DNA of 64,000 bases from Pyrenochaeta sp. MPI-SDFR-AT-0127. Its lineage: Eukaryota; Ascomycota; Dothideomycetes; Pleosporales; Cucurbitariaceae. A model generated the notes under the pieces. That model saw only the letters and a program-made list of their open reading frames with translations. It did not search any database and was not told the origin of the DNA. The DNA lies in assembly GCA_020747015.1 (NCBI GenBank), contig JAGTJM010000010.1:558001-622000 (forward strand), read 5' to 3'. Made by a program: the position numbers and the translations under genes. Below are positions 53,494 to 64,000 of the stretch, one piece after another (the first letter of the stretch is position 1; the number at the start of each line of letters is the position of its first letter).

Positions 53494-54648
53494 ATGGCCA
53501 GGATAAATCTGCCGCCGTTGACTCGAAGCTTGCTCGCTGCCGTGGTGGTCTTCACTCTCGTCAACTTTGCGCTGCGACCACATGCGAGCTGGGTGGAGAA
53601 GGTGGAGAAGCCCCTAATAGGCGTGGGCAACGGCGTGCCCTATCTGACCATCGTGCCTGGCAAGTCGGTCGTGTATCCGTGGGTCTTTGCGCTGGCGACA
53701 GTCGTGGAGCAGAACGTGCTGGGGCTGGTCATCACGGGCCTCACCATCTTCTATGGCGGCCGCTATCTGGAGCGCGCATGGGGGTCTCACGAGTTCACCA
53801 AGTTCATTCTGTTCGTCGCCATGATACCAAACATCTTGAGCTTCCTACTCTACCTGGTCGGCTATCTCCTGACTGGCAAAGGCTCTACGCTGTATGTATA
53901 GCCCTCCTTGACCAGATCCACTATTGACCTTTGCAGGCACACCACCATTTCTGGCGGAATCGCCATCCAGGCTGGCTTCCTCGTCGCCTTCAAGCAGCTG
54001 GTCCCCGAACACACCGTCGCCATCGCAAAGGGCCTCATTCGCATGCGCGTAAAGCACTTCCCCGCCATATTTCTCCTCGCAAACACGATTTCTGGCATCG
54101 TCTTGGGCACCGAGACGGCCATGTTCCTGGCATACTTTGGCTTCATGACGGCCTGGATCTACCTCCGCTTCTTCCGTATCAGCCCATCGCTTTCGTCTGC
54201 AGCGACAGGCGACGGATCTGTCATCAAAGGCGACGCCTCAGACACTTTCTCGTTTGCCCACTTCTTCCCTGAGCCCCTCCAGACACCAATCGGCACGTTG
54301 GCAGAAGGGATATACAACACACTGATCTCGCTCAACGTGTGCACGCCGTTTTCTTCTCAAGACATCGACGCTGGCAATGAGCAGGCCAGTGCTCGCGCAG
54401 AGGGTGGCCTTCCAAGTATCATGAACCCCAACAGCCGGGGTGGACGCGGGGGAGGAACACGGGCAGAGGCAGAAAGGAGGCGAGCTTTGGCTTTGAAAGC
54501 ATTAGATCAGCGATTGCATGCTGCCTCCGCTCGGGGGCCAACTACTGCTGCACCAGCAGCACCGTTGGCCTCTGGTCCCTCCAACCTGTTGGGCGAGACG
54601 AATTATGAACCTGAACGACCAGATGCGCCCGAGAGGCCTGCATCTTGA
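53494..54648 (+). CDS. TMEM115/DUF1751 Golgi membrane protein
   Basis: Rhomboid-like polytopic membrane protein of the TMEM115 family; in animals it is a Golgi protein with a role in retrograde transport. Exons 53494-53891 and 53937-54648 are joined across a 45 nt intron (GTATGT donor, TTGCAG acceptor), giving 369 residues. Six hydrophobic segments can be placed, for example LLAAVVVFTLVNFAL, YPWVFALATVVEQNVL, FILFVAMIPNILSFLLYLVG and LAYFGFMTAWIYL. The SGGIA turn after the splice resembles the rhomboid family, but no catalytic Ser-His pair is evident, so it is likely an inactive pseudoprotease. The C-terminus is a polar, Ala/Arg-rich tail. Confidence 0.9.
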
Positions 54649-55451
54649 GTGATTTCTATCATTGAGGATGTGAAGAAGAGGACCATAAGGCATTCTTGGT
54701 GCCGTTGCAGCACGGCGTTCACCGCTTTGTTTGTTTTGGATCATGGGAAACGCGAAAGATACCATCTCATTAGCTTGCGTCTGTATGTATTGCTTGTACA
54801 CATCACTATGTTGTAATAGAATAGGACTTCCAGCAGGGAGCAAGGGAGTCTTCTTGATACTTTTTTGTTCCCTCACTTAGCTGCTGTACCTCACAGAGGG
54901 TGCTCTTACGACGCGTTAACTGTGCCACGAAAAACAACAAACATTACTTCTGGTGTTGTCACGTCGACATTTGCAATGGCGTGTTGCGTTGGTTTCTAGC
55001 ACTGACAAGCAGGTAGTCGACACGGGCGTTGCAATTGCAATCCCTTCCTGTCATGCAGCCTTCCTATCACACCAATGCACCATCACACCTGAAAGTCCCA
55101 AATCTGTAAAGACATCTGATCAGACGTACCCCGCGTGTTGCAAGAACGGTAGTGTGTTGCGGAGGACAGTGTAACCAGCAACCCAGTCACACAGCTTCGA
55201 CAGCCGAGTATCTGACATCCCAGTCATTATGCGACTGCTGTTGCAATCAACACAACACGGCTACTTTGGACAAACAAGGCAGCGACTTCCACCTTGCTTG
55301 GAGCTGTATTCACATGGCCAGAATGAAGAGTATAAAGAGAGGGTGGAGGGGCTTTCAAACAGCCAACGCAGGCCGATATTCTCTATTGTCTTTCACGTAG
55401 AGAAACTATATTGGAAATCTTGTCTTCCTTCCGGTCAGACCATCATCAGTC
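54649..55451. other. Intergenic upstream of crystallin-like gene
   Basis: About 800 bp with no gene signal recognised apart from the promoter at its right end. Confidence 0.5.
55331..55337 (+). promoter_or_regulatory. TATA box of crystallin-like gene
   Basis: TATAAAG, 121 bp before the ATG at 55452. Confidence 0.4.
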
Positions 55452-56248
55452 ATGTGCACATACGTCATCCTATCAACACTGCTTGCCAGTACCGTACTGG
55501 CAGTGCCAAACCCTGTCGGTATTTCACATGACCCCCACTTCCAACGCAATGCACAACCTGCACCATTCAAGAGAGATGTGCTTCACTCATCAGTTGCATA
55601 TGGTGCACTCCCAGAAGTAGCTACCACTACCACCGTCACCGTGCTTACCTCCATCACTGTCTCCGCCTCAATTGACACCTCAACCTCAACATCAACCTCA
55701 ACCTTGGACTTTACATCTAGGTCAACCACAACAACTCCCACAGTCACGAGTTCCCCAGAACCCGAGCCTGTAGAAGAAAAAGCCGGTGTAAGTGTGCCTC
55801 ACCATCTCATACCTTCCTTCTGCAAAGAAGCTTCCATAGTGATCAATCCCGTATCTGAAAAGGAAAATCGACTAACGAATACATAGGTATACATTTGCGA
55901 AGACCACAACTGGGGCGGAAACTGCGAACACAAACTCACGCCCCTCGGCAGCTCAGACGACGACTGCACGCGACTCGACGGCACAGCGTCATCGATTGGA
56001 CCAGACGTAGGATTCAAATGCCTCTTCTATACGTATGTTTCCCTTTCTTTTGCCACCAATGCATCCGACACTTTTCGCCTTGTACTAACTGACTTTTAAA
56101 TAGAAACTCCGACTGCCGCCCCTTTGCACGCGATGGCTCGGATTTCGTGGAGCTCACGTACCCGGGGAACGCGAATCTGCTGGTCACGGATAAGGGGGAT
56201 TATAACGATAAATTGTATAGCTACTTGTGCTTTAAGCTTGAGTTGTGA
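55452..56248 (+). CDS. Secreted beta/gamma-crystallin-like protein
   Basis: Predicted secreted protein of 208 residues. Exons 55452-55787, 55887-56032 and 56104-56248 join in phase (GTAAGT and GTATGT donors, ACATAG and AAATAG acceptors). Residues 1-17 or so are a signal peptide (LLASTVLAVP), followed by a Lys-Arg site (PFKRDV) that a Kex2-like protease could cut. A Ser/Thr-rich linker follows (VTVLTSITVSASIDTSTSTS), probably O-glycosylated. Exons 2 and 3 form the C-terminal domain, with CEDHNWGGNC, SSIGPDVGFKC, a Cys in NSDCR and FVELTYPG. This resembles the beta/gamma-crystallin-like domains of small fungal secreted proteins. Its function is unknown. Confidence 0.82.
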
Positions 56249-56530
56249 TAAATCCTGAACGGAAGAAGTGTATGTTATAAATGAGAGCTGGAGTCTGATG
56301 GTAAAGATAAGGATGTATTCCAGGATTCGAAGGATTGCGAAAAGTACAAAGCGAGTATATTAATATGTTGCATTTTGGCGCTTAGATTTATAAATGAAAA
56401 TCATGAACCTAACATCATTCGTTCTGCTTCTTAAGTAGCCTTATGACAGGTTTCTCTTTTAGGGACGTGGGTTATTCCTAAATCCTTCAAAGTACGTTTC
56501 CCGTCCTCAAGTAGGTCTGTCTCAAACGGC

Positions 56531-56568
56531 GTTCTGGAGTGTCTTCGTTCTGGAGTGTCTTCGTTCTG
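56531..56568. repeat. 16 bp perfect tandem repeat, 2.4 copies
   Basis: GTTCTGGAGTGTCTTC is repeated exactly at 56531-56546 and 56547-56562, then six bases more. It is not in a coding region. Confidence 0.9.
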
Positions 56569-57844
56569 AAAGAAGGTAGTTACAATCATCGTCGGAGAAT
56601 CAACACATTGTCGTGGTTTTTCAATAGTGTTGGAGACTTCTAGCATAGGATTAGCTTTTGCTGTTGAGCATGTCATAATGCTCCGGTGTGCTGATGGGCG
56701 AGTCGCTCAGTCACTGTTACAGAAATCAAGTGACAAAGTACAGTATACCACTATAGTAGCTTTCCAAAACTCTAAGAGATTGTATTCATTCTTTTAAGGA
56801 TAGCGGTCCGTGCTTAAATTTGTAGAGACGGTAGTTTGGACAGTTCGGTGCGTTACCCACGGGTTTTTGGAAGATTGCGGCTTTTGCAAGCAGCAGTAAC
56901 CGGATAGACATCGGTGGCGGCCGTTGCTGATGATTTCTAGATTAATTTCGTGATTGGACTAGCAGTATATACTACTTTGGCTATTAGTTCTCGGTCATTC
57001 AGGAGCCCCCTTAGTTAAGTAAGACAGTATTAGAGATCCATATGCGAGTCGCAAACTTGATCATGAGTATTACCATTAGAAGTACCTTTAGACTAACATT
57101 AACAGTTCTAGAATTGTTCAGTGTTGTATGTAGACACTTCTATGCATTTCTCGTTTGTAAATGTTTACGCAGTGCGTTTGATTCGTGACTTCTGCTGGGC
57201 GCATCGAATATGCTCAATTCTGTACTTCTAGCCGCCTCTATTAGTGGATGCATTCCTCTGTGCACATGCTGAAGTCTCTTTAATCGAATTCTCAAGAACT
57301 TGTCTCCAATCACGACTATCAAGTTGAGGTGGCGGAATCTATTTGCCCTTGCTACTCAGCTCTTGTTTAGAGGTACGGCGCTATACCATCACTCCATGTA
57401 CTTTTCGCGTGGTCTTTCTGTTTAATCACACCATCTGTCTCTTACTCATTCTGCAAGATGAAAACCAGCGTCTTTGTTTCATCCCCAACAATTGCAATCA
57501 CCGTCACTTTTGTTGGGATCATATCACACTTCTTCTCGACACTTCTTGGCTTTCTCCTTAAAGTCCGATAGATTCTCGCCATAGTGACCATTCTTTGCCC
57601 TCTACTATTGCTGTTTTTACCGCAATCATGATCGCCATCCTCCCCTTCATTCTTCCAACGCCTTCTCATTCTCGCAATCTGAGGCCCCTTTTGAATCCCT
57701 GCCGTCCAGACTCTGACTCTCAACGCTGCTGCAACGTGATATGAAATTGTTGGGACGACTCGTATTAGCATTGCCTTTCACTTTCATCATCCCTACCATA
57801 ATGCAAATCGTTATTCCGAATCGTCTGACATACTTGACGCTCAG

Positions 57845-57860
57845 CATCATCATCATCATC
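57845..57860. repeat. CAT microsatellite
   Basis: Five CAT units (plus a partial sixth). It makes a chance minus-strand frame with a run of Met; not coding. Confidence 0.9.
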
Positions 57861-59166
57861 ACTATCATCCTGCACTTCTCAAACAGGATCGAGGCAAGCT
57901 GAATATCTTTGGAGCCAGCATCTGCAAGATTTAAACTTTTCGCACACTATTATACGCCCATCATATGGGCAGGGTAGAGATATCAGATACTCCGAATGAG
58001 GCAGTTACATATTACCCTTTTTGCTCAAGTTGGCGCTCGGCTCCATAGCACACACGACGTACTAGACAAGTAAGCACGTTTCGATAGCGGCTAGCTCACA
58101 GGCACAATCAAACATGTTGCCTCGAGACGAGTGCATTCTATTCTCTGCTCGAGATCTGCATAGTTTGTGATCAACGACATGACGTGCATGGCTAGTTTTT
58201 TTGGTACCTGGGGTAAAGAGTCATTCGCATCTAGTAGATGGAAACCTTCCGCTTCGGATGATCGACTTGCCATCATGCCTGACAGTGGGCATTGTAATGT
58301 TTGATTACGCTTGCTGACGTATGCACTACACAAACCTTGTGCGTCGGCATGGACGACTTCCGTGGGAGGATATGAATTGGGTGGTTTGTGTTAGAGTATT
58401 GAAGGTACAACACCGCCCTCAGCTTAGGTAACTTTCTAGTCTCTTATATCCACTTGGTGCCTTGTACAAACCTTTTTTCACCTTGTACCTGATCCATCTC
58501 ATGAGACTCACCCCATTATTCCTACTGTTGGCGGTATCATCCGTCCTCACTTCCGATACCACCCGATCGCCCACTCCAGCTATTTGGGTTCCTTTCTTTT
58601 GCAGAAACTCTATGCATGTCATGAAGGTGACCTAGACGCTTGTCCCCCTGTGCCGAATGTGACGATGTTTGCCGAGTCACGTAATCGGAGCGACTGTGCT
58701 CCCGAACATGCAAAGTGACCCTGAATGCAACCAGCAGTCCCCATTATTTTGCTATCGGGCCTTCGTAGGTAGTACCGAACTGGTGCAACAATATGCTTTC
58801 TGCCTTGCGCAAGCGCAACAATGCAGAGGATAAACCTCTCGACTATCTGCCCCTCTCATAATGTCGCCATCTCGCTTAGCAAACGAAGATATACTTTGCA
58901 TCCTCGGCCGGTGAAACTCTCGTTTTGAGTCCCCTGTTGGCCCTGAATGTGCAGGTGGATGCGAACACGCACAGAGACTTTGAATCATGTCGAAGTGGAT
59001 GTGGGAAGAGCTTGGACAGTGCAGGATAGAACCGCTCTACACAACGAACGATATGAAATGTGCTAAGCAACTATCGCCTGTAATCGGCCAGGTGCAGAGG
59101 CCCACACGCATGCCATACTACAGTTTCAAGGGGTCCATGATACGATGATGCAGAGATACAGACCTA

Positions 59167-59640
59167 CAAGGCAACTTGGCAAATATGCCTCTCAAATTTC
59201 GGCCCCATTCACGAAGATGCTGAAGCTCGTCCGGTGGTACAGACAGCACAAGGCGTCAGCGCATTGAAGCATACGGAAGTATAGAAGCTCAAAATCCCAA
59301 GGAAATTTGCGAAACATGCTTCTCCGATCTCGGCTCTGACTCTAAGAGATACCGAAGCTCGTACGATTTTGCAGGATACAGCTTCTAGGCGTCGGCGAAT
59401 TCAAGCATCAGGGCAAGAATGGAAGCGTAAAACCCAAGGAGATTGGCAGACACATGCTTCACCAAATCCCGGCACTATCAACGCGGAGGAGAAACACACA
59501 GTACCGCTTCTGGGCCCCATGGAGTCAAGGGCAGAGAGAAGAGGAGTGAGATAAGAAAGATCCATAGTCCAAGAACATTGGCGAAACATGCTTCTCAGCT
59601 CTCGGCTCTATCCAACGCTCGAATCTACAACGCCCAGAAG
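59167..59640. repeat. Degenerate tandem repeat, about 135 bp unit, about 3.5 copies
   Basis: A block like CAAGGAAATTTGCGAAACAT starts at 59167, 59298, 59434 and 59570 (spacings 131, 136, 136). Further blocks are repeated in the same order: GAAGCTCGT near 59222 and 59355; an AAGGCGTC/TAGGCGTC block at about 59250 and 59386; ATTGAAGCAT/ATTCAAGCAT near 59262 and 59399. The whole unit therefore repeats with base changes. It is non-coding on both strands. Confidence 0.72.
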
Positions 59641-61311
59641 TTATGTTGTACAATCGTACGAGCATCAGTATCCTGTTGGATAGAGCCGAAACTTGATGTA
59701 TCAGTGCCATGCCAATGTTTGCTTGGTACAATGCTCCTCTGTGCTTGACCTCACAGCGCCCAGAAGTGGTAACCCAGTGGGGGGACGATTGTAAAGCCGC
59801 AGTGCCAACGAGAAAGAAAATGAAAGACTGCTTGTCTAGAGTTTCGGCTGTATCTGGCGGGTGGTAAATTGAGGCTTACACGCAAATCTAGATTCAAGGG
59901 TTGGAAGGAGAGATTGAAGGGAAGTCTCTGCATGTACGCATGCATTCGTCCTCGAGGACGGATTACATGCAAGAAAGGCATCTTCCGCCTCTGTAACCAA
60001 CATGACAATGACCAACCATTGCGGAGAAAGGAAAATCCCCCCAAAGATAGTCGATATTCTGTAAGTTGACCTGACATTCTGACTCAATATTGATAAACGC
60101 CCTACGCGCGAGCGAAACGCTCGATGCATCTAGCCCATCAGATCCTATCGTTTACTGCACAATGCTGAATCATTCGAGACGACGCATGGCCCAAAGAGAG
60201 GAAAATGAAAAAAGCATTGTTGTGCGAACTTGGCAAGTCACGCCGACGCTTCGACAATAAGGTTTCGACGAGCAATTTATTGGCGCCCCGCAAAGACCCT
60301 GACAGTCAGGACATGGTTATTGGACTGGCGTAATTTGGACTTGTTACTCAATGATAATAAAATCGAAGATATTGCGAGCATAACATTTCCATGAAGGAGA
60401 AAGGGGGAGGGGAGCGATCGCTTCGGACCGGAACAAAATATGATGTGGATACAGGTTACAGCACTGATCCCAGACACAACACCCATGGGGGGTGTAATCA
60501 GGGTAATTCGGCAAGTGGATTAAGGATTTAGGAAAATTACTCGTTTATTGATGCTTATAGTGGGGAACCGGAAGGTCGTAGCCGTGAAGAGTCGGACGTT
60601 TGTCGTTAAGCAGCGCTATTCGTTGCAGGACTGTGCATCGGGGTGGCTTGTGAATGTCGGACATTATTACCCTTACTCGCACCCAGGAAACTCACCGCCC
60701 GCTCGCAGATCTCGTTCTTAAGGGACGATCATAAAGCCGGATATGGCTCGCAGTCCGTGATCTTGGAGTCATGATACGGACAGACATGTGAGCCGCGAAT
60801 ACGAACTACGGCTTGCGATTGTCGACAGCGTGATTAAATCCGGCCATCGCAAGCGATCGCCGGGCGTGACTTCTAGAGCAAAGCTACAAAGTCGACGGTG
60901 GCCGGTTTGAGGATGATATAGAGTTTGGCCGCTGCGCCCTAAGATGCCACTAACTGTTAGTGCGGCATGCAGGTCATGCAAAACGAGTGGCTGCCTCGAC
61001 CAAGTGTCAAAGCTGGATGACAGCGGGTTCAATGACCTGCCACACTTTAGCGAGGCAGCTAGAAATTGGAAACTCGATTTTTCACTAGTGCAGGTCTAGT
61101 GCAACCACGTGCTACAGCAGTGGCTTCACACTAAGTGATAAGTCCCGGAGATGAGACACGAATGCTCGAACCCGTCATTCAGGCCGATTTGTGGTTCACA
61201 AAAGTAACCTGAGATAATTGGTAAACCCGCCATCTTCTTCTGCGCTACTCCACAACGCCGGTGATCCATGAATGCAAACAAAGTATGGTACGCAAGGGTG
61301 ATCCGCACTTT

Positions 61312-62792
61312 CTAGTCAACAGGTGCATGCTTAAAGAGGAAGGATACACTCTCGCCATTGTGGGTTCGTCTGCAAGCCTCGGCAAGCTGAAGGGCGGTTA
61401 GAGTAAGACATTGATGGATCTGCATTTCACTTACGGTTGGACTAATGTCGATTGTCTCAATACGGTCGCAAAGCTCTTTCTTGTCTTCGTGGGGTACCGT
61501 GTTCGTGACCACAATCTTCTTGAGCTTGCTGCCATTCAGGGCTTCTATGGCATTCCCGCTAAGAATTCCATGCGTAACAATTGCAAGGGCATCTTTGGCG
61601 CCCTCAGCAATCAGAACATCTGCAGCCTTGACGAGAGTACCGCAAGTGTCGGCCATATCATCGACAAGAATAGCAGTCTTTCCCTTGACGTCCCCAACCA
61701 GGACCATTCGTGAGACTTCGTTCGGCCGGGTGCGCTCCTTGTGGATCAGAGCAAAACCCAAGTTTAGGCCGTCCGCAATGGAAGTTGCCCTGCATGTGCG
61801 TTAGCGCTTCCATTTCAGTGAAGATATGTCGCGAATGGTAGAGCCGGTGTTCCAAGACATGACGCCAAACCCCAATGCGTCATGTCTTGGCAACACTAAG
61901 TGAACGCACATCTTCGTGAGAAGATGTTTCCTAAACAAGCAGACGAATGACCGAAACAGGCCCTACCTTTTTGCGCCTCCTGCATCTGGGCTGACAATGA
62001 CACAATCCTTGACGTCCAAGTTCTCACGAATCCAGCGCAGCGTGCTAGGCTCGGCGTAGAGGTTGTCCACGGGAACATTGAAGAAGCCCTGTATCTGGCT
62101 GGCATGGAGATCCATTGTAATGACATGGTTGCAGCCAGCAGTTTGAAGCATATTTGCCATCAACTTGGCGGTAATTGGTGCGCGAGACTTGTCTTTCTTG
62201 TCCTGACGAGCATATGGAAAATTGGGAATCACGGCTGTGATCCGCCGAGCAGATGCAGTCTTGCATGCATTGATCATGATCAACAACTCCATGAGTGCGT
62301 CGTTGATGTCACCAGGTGGCGTAGATTGCAGGATGAAGACTGTCCAGTGGTAAGCTACTAGTCATCCAGGGTGGACATCTGACCCGGTCGAAAAGTGGTG
62401 CGTACCATCTTCGTCTCTGACAGACTCGCCAATGGTCACAGAAGTCTCCTGGTTCGAGTACTGAAGTACCAGAATTTTGGTAAGTTCTATTCCAAGCCTG
62501 TAACATGGTCAGCAAGGCTGTCCGAGGTTGAGTGATTGAAAATAGCTCTGAGCGTTGCATCTGCTTCCAGGAGCGTAGCACAAGAAAGTGACAGTCAGGT
62601 GTGTTCGAAACTCAGTGAAACGCAAACAAAATCAGATTCAATCAATATGCAGTTTGCCATATGCTTGGAGGGCTGTTGCTTTTGCGGATTGTGCATGACG
62701 CCTTGCAAGCATCAAACGTACCTGTCAGCCACAAGACGGGCAAGCTCGGGATAGCTGTTGCCAGTGAGCAACTTGATGCTGTTGGTAGCCAT
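61312..62792 (-). CDS. Ribose-phosphate pyrophosphokinase (PRPP synthetase)
   Basis: Makes PRPP from ribose 5-phosphate and ATP, the precursor for purines, pyrimidines, His, Trp and NAD. Exons 62792-62722, 62497-62406, 62339-61967, 61789-61435 and 61386-61312 keep phase and give 321 residues, as in yeast Prs2-4-like proteins. Landmarks are the start MATNSIKLLTGNSYPELA, the metal-binding DLHASQIQGFF, the flexible loop VIVSPDAGGAKRATS (split by intron 3), the PRPP loop VDDMADTCGT and the end SFLFKHAPVD. Intron 4 (61387-61434, 48 nt, GTAAGT...TTCAG) is stop-free and a multiple of three; the family sequence shows it must be removed, because SPT should be followed directly by LAEACRRTHNGE. Introns 1 and 3 are long for this window (224 and 177 nt). 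Confidence 0.95.
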
Positions 62793-64000
62793 AGTGGTAT
62801 GAGCGGCTGTAAAAGTGTAGTCACATATTGAAAGCCAGTCACGTCGTCGCCAAAAGACTCAACTTTTTTCGCGATAGGCGGAGCACGGGCCATGCGGAAA
62901 AAGTTGGCGCCGGTTGACTGAGCAGTCTGGCCGCGGCAGCTGCAAGCGAGGCCGCCGCCACATTCACCCCATCTGCCTGATCTTGCGCCTTATCTCTCCA
63001 AAATTGCCTACGTTCTTCTTTTTGAAGTCTCTAACGGCCATTGCTTACGAACAGGGGGTTTGAGGTCATGATCTGCTGCAGACTCATATTGCTGATATAA
63101 TGCAAGCATACCTAATCTCTGTCTGAAACTTGACAGTCGCCCTGGGTGTGGATTGAACATGCATACGATGCTTGGAACCGGTTTTTGTATCCACTTGGTT
63201 ATGATACGGTGAATTTAGATGTTTCTCTGCTCTCCCTAGATGCATTCTTGGAGGTTGCAACCGAACAGTATCGCATGCATCGTATTTTCACTTTAGCTGT
63301 ACGTTTTACACTCTTCACGCGCGCGCGCTCTCATCATTTAGATGATCATGAGTGATTGCCAGGAAATGCTCTGGTCGAGTTGTTCGGTGATGTGACTGCC
63401 CCGCAGCTGTTTGGTTTCATCCGGTTCTTTTGTAAATATCCCGCAGCTATTGAAACAGACTATAGCACGGGTACTATTACTAGGTACTGTCGAGCCTCAC
63501 AGCCTACCTCAACAAAAGAATCGAGAGCCCAAGATGCCGCTCTATGCGCATTTACCTAGTGGATCTTACCATTGATCTGCAATATTGGTGACATGGCGAT
63601 CTACTCTCGCCGTCACCGTTGTTGTCGCAGGAATAGAAAAGAAATACCAGGGGCTCTGCCGATGAGGTAGTGCCAGTGCCGGGGTGTTTCCCACTAGGAA
63701 ACGGTGACATTTGTAACGCGGCTCGGAGATGCAGGACGCCACAACACTGGTCGTGCTGGGATTTACAAAATGCTTGGCTTAGGATGTCATTCCTTGATCA
63801 TTGGCCGTTGTAGGCCGTAATTTGATTCTTGGTGCGCCACTCTGCCTATCTGCCTGCCCACCCCTCACTTCTCAAAGCTGAAACAAAAAACGCCGCTTCA
63901 AAAAAAAAATCATCATCCTGTACCGTTTGACGAAGGAGAAATACTTGGTGTACCGAAGCGAAGTATCGAAGCGATGTGAAGCGGTGTAAGGGCCAGGGTA
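62793..64000. other. Intergenic at right edge
   Basis: Upstream of PRPP synthetase. Short plus frames at 63146-63355 and 63356-63559 have no recognisable content. A GC dinucleotide run is at about 63321-63329 and an A9 run near 63901. No gene start could be supported before the edge. Confidence 0.5.

Larger units (their letters stand above)
56249..61311. other. Five-kilobase gene-poor region
   Basis: No convincing gene in 5 kb, on either strand: frames are below about 110 codons and none shows a domain. Minor repeats are listed separately (56531-56568, 57845-57860, 59167-59640). The region separates the crystallin-like gene from PRPP synthetase. It may hold non-coding RNA or decayed repeats, which I cannot tell from sequence. 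Confidence 0.55.

Noticed and set aside
57442..57868. Minus frames with a Met run
   Set aside because: The run is from the CAT microsatellite; the rest has no domain.
61010..61055. GGGTTCAATGACC looking like a tRNA T-arm
   Set aside because: The stem would need an eight-base loop and no acceptor, D or anticodon arm is found in front. Not a tRNA.

Overview
This 64 kb window looks like nuclear DNA of a filamentous ascomycete (Pezizomycotina; a Dothideomycete is my guess, not shown). The evidence is short introns of roughly 45 to 70 nt with GTAWGT-like donors and CTRAY branch sites, a HET-domain protein, a fungal rhodopsin-domain membrane protein, a CBM1 carbohydrate-binding module, a p150Glued dynactin subunit and many single-copy housekeeping genes. 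Gene models were built by hand: exon junctions come from conserved-protein reading and from checking intron phase. I see no rRNA, tRNA, CRISPR array or intact transposon.

Layout. 0-5 kb: end of a carbonyl reductase (SDR), an unknown coiled-coil protein, and a HET protein carrying a ZZ zinc finger. 5-16 kb: a redox-rich stretch with an alpha/beta hydrolase, a PRISE-type enone reductase, a cytochrome P450, a Nudix ADP-sugar hydrolase, a butanediol-type zinc dehydrogenase and a CAD/ADH6-type dehydrogenase, followed by Ctf8. No polyketide, peptide or terpene backbone enzyme is present. 17-24 kb: a secreted CBM1 protein, a rhodopsin-like membrane protein, and a tandem pair of small secreted six-cysteine proteins in gene-poor DNA. 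25-35.7 kb: Ade4 (first step of purine synthesis), an F-box-like protein, a hotdog thioesterase, a secreted phosphatase/nuclease-fold protein with a jacalin-like domain, an SDR and a secreted DUF3455 protein. 37-54.6 kb: a 1374-residue ankyrin/coiled-coil protein, dynactin p150, a peroxisomal ABC half-transporter, a Baeyer-Villiger-type monooxygenase, a LisH-WD40 protein (TBL1/Sif2 type) and a TMEM115 homologue. 55-64 kb: a secreted beta/gamma-crystallin-like protein, 5 kb without a gene that contains a degenerate ~135 bp tandem repeat, and PRPP synthetase.

How the genes relate. Housekeeping genes (ade4, PRPP synthetase, dynactin, ctf8, the peroxisomal transporter, TBL1, TMEM115) alternate with accessory genes, as is usual in these genomes. 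PRPP synthetase makes the substrate of Ade4, but the two are 34 kb apart and not arranged as an operon. Six predicted secreted proteins (CBM1, two six-cysteine paralogues, jacalin-like, DUF3455, crystallin-like) suggest a fungus that interacts with plant material or a host; this is inference.

The observations I find most worth following are the tandem six-cysteine paralogues with matching flanks and promoters, the ~135 bp repeat array near 59.2-59.6 kb, the HET-ZZ protein, and the secreted proteins with an uncharacterised C-terminal domain or an unusual domain pairing.
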